From NCBI RefSeq assembly GCF_019059575.1, contig NW_024882305.1, forward strand, positions 174,001 to 238,000: 64,000 nt of DNA, read 5' to 3'. This DNA comes from Amphibalanus amphitrite. Its lineage: Eukaryota > Arthropoda > Thecostraca > Balanomorpha > Balanidae. Below are positions 53,643-64,000 of the stretch, piece by piece. The notes below the pieces were generated by a model. That model ran no database searches and was not told the origin of the DNA. It saw only the letters and a list, made by a program, of their open reading frames with translations. Numbering within the stretch: position 1 is the first letter of the stretch; every line of letters starts with the position of its first letter. The position numbers were made by a program, and so were the translations under genes.

Positions 53643-55620
53643 GGTAACGGTAGTGCAGGCGTCACCGATAGCTTCGGTGGTGTAAACAGTCAAGGTAGGT
53701 GTATTGAAAGTATATTGACATGGATATGGAAGCACTGTCGAATTCAATGACGTCATTGGAATATAAAAAGTCTCTAGAACTATATGAAAAAGTCTCTAGA
53801 ACGTGTTGAGCGGGACAGAGTGGGACTCGGCCGACTACAGCGGGACATAGTGGGACTCGGCCGACTACCATGGGACATAGTGGGACTCAGCCGGTCCCAG
53901 CGGGACACAATGGGACTCGGCCGGTCCCAGCAGGACAAAGTGGTACTCAGCCGACTTCAGCGGGACATAGTGGGACTCAGCCGACTACTGCGGGACATTG
54001 TGGGACTTTGCTGACTACAGACTTACAGAGAGATATAATGGGACTTGGTGGGATTCTGCCGGTCCAAAGTGGGACTCAGCTAACTATAGCGGGACATAGT
54101 GGGATTCGGCCGGTCCCAGCGGGACAAAGTGGGACTCAGCCGACTACAGCGGGACATAGTGGGACTCAGCCGACTACAGCGGGACATAGTGGGATTCGGC
54201 CGGCCCCAGCGGGACAAAGTGGGACTCATCCGACTACAGCGGGACATAGTGGGACTTAGCCGACTACAGCGGGACATAGTGGGACTCAGCCGGTCCCAGC
54301 GGGACACAATGGGTCTCAGCCAGTCCCAGCGGGACAAAGTGGGACTCAGCCGACTAAAGAGGGACATGGTGGGAATCAGCCGAATACTGCGGGACATTGT
54401 GGGACTTTGCTGACTACAGAGGGATATAGTGGGACCTGGTGGTATTCTGCCGGTCCCAGCGGGACACAGTGGGACTCGGCCGGTCCCAGCGGGACAAAGT
54501 GGGACTCAGCCGACTACAGCGGGACATAGTGGAACTCAGCCGGTTCCAGCGGGACAAAGTGGGACTCAGCCGGTCCCAGCGGGACATAGTGGGATTCGGC
54601 CGGTCCCAGCGGGACAAAGTGGGACTCAGCCGACTACAGCGGGACATAGTGGGACTCAGCCGGTCCCAGCGGGACATAGTGGGATTCGGCCGGTCCCAGC
54701 GGGACAAAGTGGGACTCAACCGACTACAGCGGGACATAGTGGGACTCCGCCGGTTCCAGTGGGACACAGTGGGATTCGGCCAGTCCCAGCGGGACACACT
54801 GGGACTCAGCCGATCCCAGTGGGACTTCATGGGACTCGGCCGGTCCCAGCGGGACATAGTGGGACTCAGCCGAGTGCCGACTACAGCTAGACATAGTGGG
54901 AGTCAGCCGGTTCCAGCGGGACAAAGTGAGACGCGGTCCGGCCGACTTTTTCCCGCTGGATCCGACTGAGTCCCACTATAATGTCTCGCTGGAGCCGGCT
55001 GAGTCCCACTATGTTCTGCTGTTGTCGGCTGAGCCTCACTTTGCTCCGCTGGGACCGGCCGAATCCCACTATGTCCCGCTGTAGTCGGCTGAGTCCCACT
55101 TTGTCCCGCTGGGACTGGCCGAGTCCCACTGTGTCACGCTGGGACCGGCAGAATCCCACCAAGTCCCACTATATCCCTCTGTAGTCAGCAAAGTCCCACA
55201 ATGTCCCGCAGTAGTCGGCTGAGTCCCACTATGTCCCGCTTAAGTCGGCTGAGTCCCACTTCGTCCCGCTGGGACCGGCCGAGTCCCATTGTGTCCCGCT
55301 GGGACCGGCTGAGTCCCATTGTGTCCCGCTGGGACCGGCTGAGTCCCATTGTGTCCCGCTGGGACCGGCTGAGTCCCACTATGTCCCATGGTAGTCGGCT
55401 GAGTCCCACTATGTCCCGCTGTAGTCGGCCGAGTCTCACTCTGTCCCGCTGACACGTTCTAGAGACTTTTTCATATTGTTCTAGAGACTTTTTATATTCC
55501 AATGACGTCATTGAATTCGACAGTGCTTCCATATCCATGTCAATATGCTTACAATACACCTACCTTGACTGTTTACACCACCGAAGCTATCGGTGACGCC
55601 TGCGCTACCGTTACCTACCC
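53643..55620. mobile_element. Younger foldback element made of inverted 30-bp tandem arrays
   Basis: Left arm GGTAACGGTAGTGCAGGCGT (53643) to about 53805, then a forward array of 30-base units (53811-54953), an inverted array (54954-55452) and the inverted right arm to 55620. Units alternate between CGACTACAGCGGGACA and CGGTCCCAGCGGGACA with the shared core TAGTGGGACTCAGC. TSD ACCTATGC at 53635-53642 and 55621-55628. No coding capacity; the repeated-peptide ORFs (SRLSPTM, GHSGTQP) are repeat translation. Confidence 0.85.
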
Positions 55621-55962
55621 ACCTATGCTACCGTAACCGATAGCGTCCCATGCTCATCTCACATGCTATTTCATTTAAAATAAATGACTTATTTTAATCT
55701 CAATCTTCTGTCTCGCAGCATGCATCATTTCAAACAGCGAATAACAATGGAAGGGCGAGCCGCGAGAGCAGCACATTTCAATTCATGCTTCAATTTATCT
55801 GACAGGTACCTATAAATCCATCACAATTTATCCAATGTCAATGCATTTATACAGTGCATATAAATGATTAATGAAACACTTATTGATGATACTCACCGTA
55901 TCCAGGGATTATTACAAATAATTTATGCGGCGGCCCTTGCAATGTATATTGATATAGAATAC

Positions 55963-56839
55963 GGTACTCTCTTAGCAGACGTCACACCAGTTGCCAGATC
56001 TAATGGCCAGTTGAAAAATCTAGAGACTTTTTGAAAAGTCTCTAAATGGGCAGGAAAATCACCCCAGGGGTCAATTAGGGGGCGGGGAACACGAATTTGA
56101 CACTTATTTTGGCCTAACTCCCCTCCTTCATCCCTTAATCCTCCCTTAAAGGACGGGGTGCGTCAAAAGTGCCTCAAGGATTCGTCTCATCGCCAAAATA
56201 AGGGTCGCAATCGATTCCTCGGGTCGATATCTAGCCGCAGCCTTACGTTCCAGATGTGTGCTGCGTTTCCCTTATCCCTTAATCGTCCCTTAAAGGACGG
56301 GGCGCGTTAAAAGTGCCTGAAGGGTTCGTCTGATCGCCCCCCTCCCTACGGAGCGCGATATAAGGGGCATTTAAGGGGTAAGGGACCGGTGCCAAACATC
56401 TGGACTGGAACCCAAAACTGCGGCTAGATATCGACCCGAGGAATCGATTGCGACCATTATTTTGGCGATCAGACGACACCTTGAGGCACTTTTGACGCAC
56501 CCCTTCCTCTAAGGGGCGATTAAGGGATAAGGGATACGCTGCACACATCTGGAACGTGAGGCTGCGGCCACATATTGACGCGAGGAATCGATTGCGACCC
56601 TTATTTTGGCGATCAGACGAATCCTTGAGGCACTTTTGACGCACCCCGTCCTTTAAGGGAGGATTAAGGGATGAAGGAGGGGAGTTAGGCCAAAATAAGT
56701 GTCAAATTCGTGTTCCCCGCCCCCTAATTGACCCCTGGGGTGATTTTCCTGCCCATTTAGAGACTTTTCAAAAAGTCTCTAGATTTTTCAACTGGCCATT
56801 AGATCTGGCAACTGGGGTGACGTCTGCTAAGAGAGTACC
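55963..56839. mobile_element. 877-bp foldback element with 8-bp TSD
   Basis: Starts GGTACTCTCTTAGCAGACGT and ends with its inverted match. TSD TAGAATAC lies at 55955-55962 and 56840-56847. The arms are about 370 bases each around a short centre (about 56335-56360). Within each arm a 50-base word (TTAAAGGACGGGG...AAAAGTGCCT...TTCGTCT) occurs twice in direct orientation. An 8-bp TSD with GG ends would fit a Merlin- or hAT-type transposase; the superfamily is open. Confidence 0.88.
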
Positions 56840-58332
56840 TAGAATACAACCTAATAATAAACACGCCATAGACATAACACGCGTAATTGAACTAGCAAAA
56901 GTCTGTGGAATTACGTTCAAAAGAGTTTTAAATGACGTCATCGATCAACAATTATTTTCTCACGAGCAATGGCTTATCTGATAAAAAAGCTTGAGAAACG
57001 TACACTGCTTTACTAATTCGTGGCAATCGGGATTTAAATAATACCTTGAAATCAAAAGATCAGTCAAGATTATTCTTCATTGCGTCATTACATGCTTTTC
57101 AACAGCGCTGAAAAAAATTACAGACAGAACAAAATTTTGTTCATGCTTGCTTTGCTACAAATGTGACGCTCAGTATTTATTTTAGTGCTGAAAAGTAAAA
57201 GAAAAATAATAATGTATCTGATATCCAAGCTGATATCAACATTTCTGTAAAATCCTTTAAAATGCATTTCAAAATTTAAGCAAAGAAAGCAAAGCAATAT
57301 GAATGGAGCACTCACTTATTTATGAAATATTTGCCTCACACGCTAAGTGAGTTAACGCACTATCAACAAATTGGCAACTGCGGCAGGCGTATTTTGAATT
57401 CACCATAGGGCTCAGCCACTCCTAGCGGAAAATTCTGGGGAATTCTCCCCCTGGCGACAAATGTGGGGAAATGAGCATAAATGTGTAAGTCCCTAGAAAC
57501 TAATTCTTCCCAAGAAGTCCCCCACTACATTAGTGATGCAAGTTTGACTGGGGTATATTAGAGATGCAAATTACATGAAAAGATGTTATATTTTATGTTA
57601 AGATTGAGAAACCGTGCTTATAGTGGAAGGTATGTTAATGATGCAAACATATTAGCGAACTGGGAGTGGTCACTGGTCACCTGCTAATTTTGCGTCATTC
57701 CGCTAACGCTAGTTGAGCCAGTTATTGCTTGAAGCGTCATAACTTCGGTATAACTATACATCATTATTTGTTGGCTATTAACTGAGATCTGATTTCTTTA
57801 TCTTTTAAAGAAGACTTAATATAAGAGAGATGGTAGCATCGTCTTGGTGTCATATCTGATCAAAGCGGCCATCCTCCAATGTCCCAACTTACCCCGCGGC
57901 GGGGGGTCAGTTGGGCCAAGGCCTAAGGCAAGTTGGTACACTAGGAAAAACAGTTTATCTAAACACATTTTTATTCATGTTTCACATGAACAATCATCGC
58001 TAATCCATGCGGGCATTAACGACAAAACACAAACGTTTGCAGTACTCCTGCGGCAAACAAAAAGGCACACACAACGACACTAGAAGAGAATATTTTCACA
58101 GCAAGAAAATCACTTTTGGTACCTTGAAACACATTTGTAGCGATTATTAACAGCACTTACCTCAGCACGCGCCGACACCACGTTGACAAACAGACGGCGT
58201 TACTGTTCATGTACAAAATAAGTTTGAACGCCAACTGTCGAGAAGTATTGGAAATATCCCTTCCGTCCCAACTTACCCCCCCCCCCCCCTGGCACCAACT
58301 TGCCCCGGTCACCCCCACTTCACCTCTATCAC
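56840..58332. other. AT-rich intergenic DNA and 3' end of the MULE/SWIM gene
   Basis: No gene in 56848-57840. TTTATT at 57970-57975 is AATAAA on the minus strand, about 360 bases after the MULE/SWIM stop, and is the likely poly(A) signal. Two GTCCCAACTTACCCC words (57872 and 58264), the first folding with TCAGTTGGG, hint at a small MITE. Confidence 0.5.
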
Positions 58333-62195
<3,863 letters not shown>

Positions 62196-62349
62196 TTAGA
62201 TCGGCCAAGGATAGCGATGTATTTGAAACAGCATGAGCAAGCTATGTAGTGAACACAACGATGAAACCATAGTTCGTTTTGGCAAAGTTAAGGACAGTAC
62301 AAAGCAGTGAGAAAACGTATATCAGAGCGAGAGATACTTTCTAGAAGAG

Positions 62350-62612
62350 TGCGTGAATGCCCACACGACGATGAACATTGTGATACATACACACGAACAT
62401 ACATTTCTAAAACATTAATAAATCGGACATAGAAAATGAACAAGTGGAGCAGAGCCATCTGGCGGATATCGCTGAACCTGCGCCTCGCGTCAGCTGCGAC
62501 AGCAGCGCCACGTGAGGTCGACGGTGGCGCCGCCCCGCGTCGGAGCGCTCGCCAGTCGCCAGCGGCGGTAGTGCCGCGCCGCGTCGGAGAACGTGCGGCG
62601 GTGCACTACATC
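62350..62612 (-). repeat. Probable polypurine tract and 3' LTR of the second Ty3/gypsy element
   Basis: On the minus strand AGGGGGAGGGTGA (about 62625-62613) looks like a polypurine tract and is followed by TGTAGTGCACCGCCGCACG, a plausible LTR start. The far end is not fixed; it is somewhere in the AT-rich DNA down to about 62350. Confidence 0.4.
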
Positions 62613-64000
62613 ACCCTCCCCCTAGAGACGGCACTGCGAACGTCCCCCGCGGTGGTCCGGCGCCGCGCGCAGCCCAGGAGAGTGGACAGCTCAGCCCAGA
62701 GCGCCGACTCGAATTGGCTGCCCCGGTCGGTGATGATCTCGTCCGGGACGCCGAACCGAGAGATCCAGCCGGAGATCAGCGCCCGGGCGACCTCTCGCGC
62801 CGTGATGCCACGCAGCGGGATCGCCTCCGGCCAGCGGCTGTACCGGTCCACCACCGTCAGAAGATACGAGTAGCCCTCAGACGGCGGCAGCGGGCCGACC
62901 AGGTCGGCGTGCACTTGTCGAAACCTGTCGGCAGGTGGCGGGAACGAGGCGGGCGGCGTTGTCGTGTGCCGGTGGACTTTGGTGCGCTGGCACGGGACGC
63001 AGGTGCGCGCCCAGAGTGCGGCGTCCTTCTTCACCGACGGCCACACGAAACGCCGCGTGACCAGGTCGACGGTGGCGCGCACTCCCGGGTGGGCCAGATC
63101 GTGCACGTGCCGGAAGTAGGCGCGCCGGAGCGGTGCCGGGATCCACGGCCGCGGTACACCCTGGGACTCGTCGATGACCAGCGTGCGGCCGCTGGGGAGC
63201 CGGGCGTCTCTGAGTTTGAGCCCGTGCTCTGTCGAGCGGAAGCGCGCCAGCTCCTCGTCCTCTTGCTGGCAGGCTGCGAGCTCGTCGAAGTCGTCGACTG
63301 GCGGGCACGGTGCTGAGAGCATCGCCACTGTTCGACTCAGAGCGTCCGCAGCTGCGTTTTCTTTCCCAGGTACGTGCCTGATGTCGGTGGTGAACTGGGA
63401 GATGAAGTCCAGGTGCCGGATCTCCCTCGGCGAGTAGCTGGCTGACCCGGACGAGACTGCCGACACGAGGGCCTTGTGGTCGGTGAAGATGGCGAACTGG
63501 CGGCCTTCCAGAGTGTGCCGGAAGTGCTTGACCGCCAGATACGCCCCGAGCAGTTCGCGGCCGAAGGTGCTGTAGCGTGTCTCTGCTGGTTGGAGTGACT
63601 TCGAGAAGAAAGCCAGCGGCGTCCAGGTCCCGTGCGAGTGTTGCTGCAGGACAGCGCCGACGCCGGTGTCAGAGGCATCGACCTGCAGACTCAGCGCTGC
63701 GCCGGGAGTGGGGTGCGCGAGCTGCGTGGCCTGAGCCAGGGCAGCCTTCACGCGTTGGAAGGCGTCCTCAGCGGTTGGCGTCCACTCCACCGGCGCCGCG
63801 CGTTTGCGTTTCTGGTCCAGCAGGTGGTGAAGTGGTCGGAGGAGGCCGGCAGCACCAGGCAGGAACCGGTGATAGTAGGTCACCAGGCCGATGAACCTAC
63901 GCAGTTGGCGTTGCGTGGTCGGCTGCGGAAACTCCTGGACTGCGGCGACCTTCTCCGGCAGCGGGGCGATGCCGTCCGGGGACACATCGTGACCAAGGAA
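62606..64000 (-). mobile_element. Ty3/gypsy pol region, fossil fragment running off the window edge
   Basis: Minus-strand frame with, in order, the end of reverse transcriptase (GLVTYYHRFLPGAAGLLRPL), RNase H (VDASDTGVGAVLQQ, FTDHKALV), the integrase zinc region (HDLAHPGVRATVD, CVPCQR) and the integrase core (HADLVGPLPPSEGYSYLLTV, TDRGSQFE). The rest of pol and gag lie beyond base 64000. It belongs to a different lineage from the element at base 24. The part seen looks incomplete, with at least one break, so it is older or decayed. Confidence 0.9.

Noticed and set aside
54080-54969. Repetitive ORFs such as SRLSPTM and GHSGTQP repeats
   Set aside because: The 30-base unit is a multiple of three, so every frame stays open over the array; there is no start context or gene structure.
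53811-55452. Regular 30-bp repeats that could suggest a CRISPR array
   Set aside because: Units abut with no spacers, form two opposed arrays, and lie in animal DNA with a transposon TSD.

Overview
This is a stretch of an animal nuclear genome, not a prokaryote or virus. It has spliced genes with GT-AG introns and clear animal proteins, and it is crowded with transposons. The mix of Ty3/gypsy elements, a LINE with an RNase H domain and an (ATC)n tail, hAT, mariner, TTAA-target and foldback elements, plus a SWIM/MULE gene, suggests an invertebrate. An arthropod, possibly a crustacean, is my best guess; the species cannot be fixed from sequence alone.

Three host-type genes were rebuilt exon by exon, and the reading phase holds through every junction. 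(1) Protein disulfide isomerase (PDI), + strand, 12199-19471: signal peptide, two CGHC active sites, a C-terminal HDEL, and two alternative in-frame penultimate exons. (2) WBP11, a spliceosome-associated, proline-rich WW-binding protein, - strand, 52875-30799: 12 coding exons, 531 residues, and a 12.6 kb last intron packed with nested transposons. (3) A five-exon MULE-transposase/SWIM gene, - strand, 62195-58333: all catalytic and zinc-ligand residues are visible.

Layout. 1-4485: 3' part of a Ty3/gypsy element with an open gag-pol frame and 3' LTR. 4.8-6.2 kb: TTAA-flanked elements whose ends form G-run/C-run hairpins. 7-8.7 kb: MITEs, including one inserted in the arm of another. 12-19.5 kb: PDI. 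21.6-23.9 kb: a hAT element with at least three further insertions. 24.8-25.2 kb: compound microsatellite. 26.2-26.9 kb: element with four E-box-bearing tandem units. 30.8-52.9 kb: WBP11. Its last intron holds a 1.5 kb long-inverted-repeat element and an 8 kb LINE inside a hAT MITE; intron 3 holds a mariner that itself carries a TTAA element. 53.2-56.8 kb: three foldback elements, one inserted in an older copy of its own family. 58.3-62.2 kb: the MULE/SWIM gene. 62.4-64 kb: part of a second Ty3/gypsy element.

Target-site duplications (TSDs) let me order the insertions. The clearest cases are CTCTAAAG and ATGTAAGC (hAT nest), ATTGTAAT (hAT around the LINE), ACCTATGC and TAGAATAC (foldbacks), and TTAA (the insertion that splits the mariner transposase frame exactly). 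The most interesting unexplained signals are the TTAA family with terminal hairpins and AGGTCA arrays, a short sequence module that recurs in otherwise unrelated elements, the PDI alternative exons, and the intact-looking MULE/SWIM gene.
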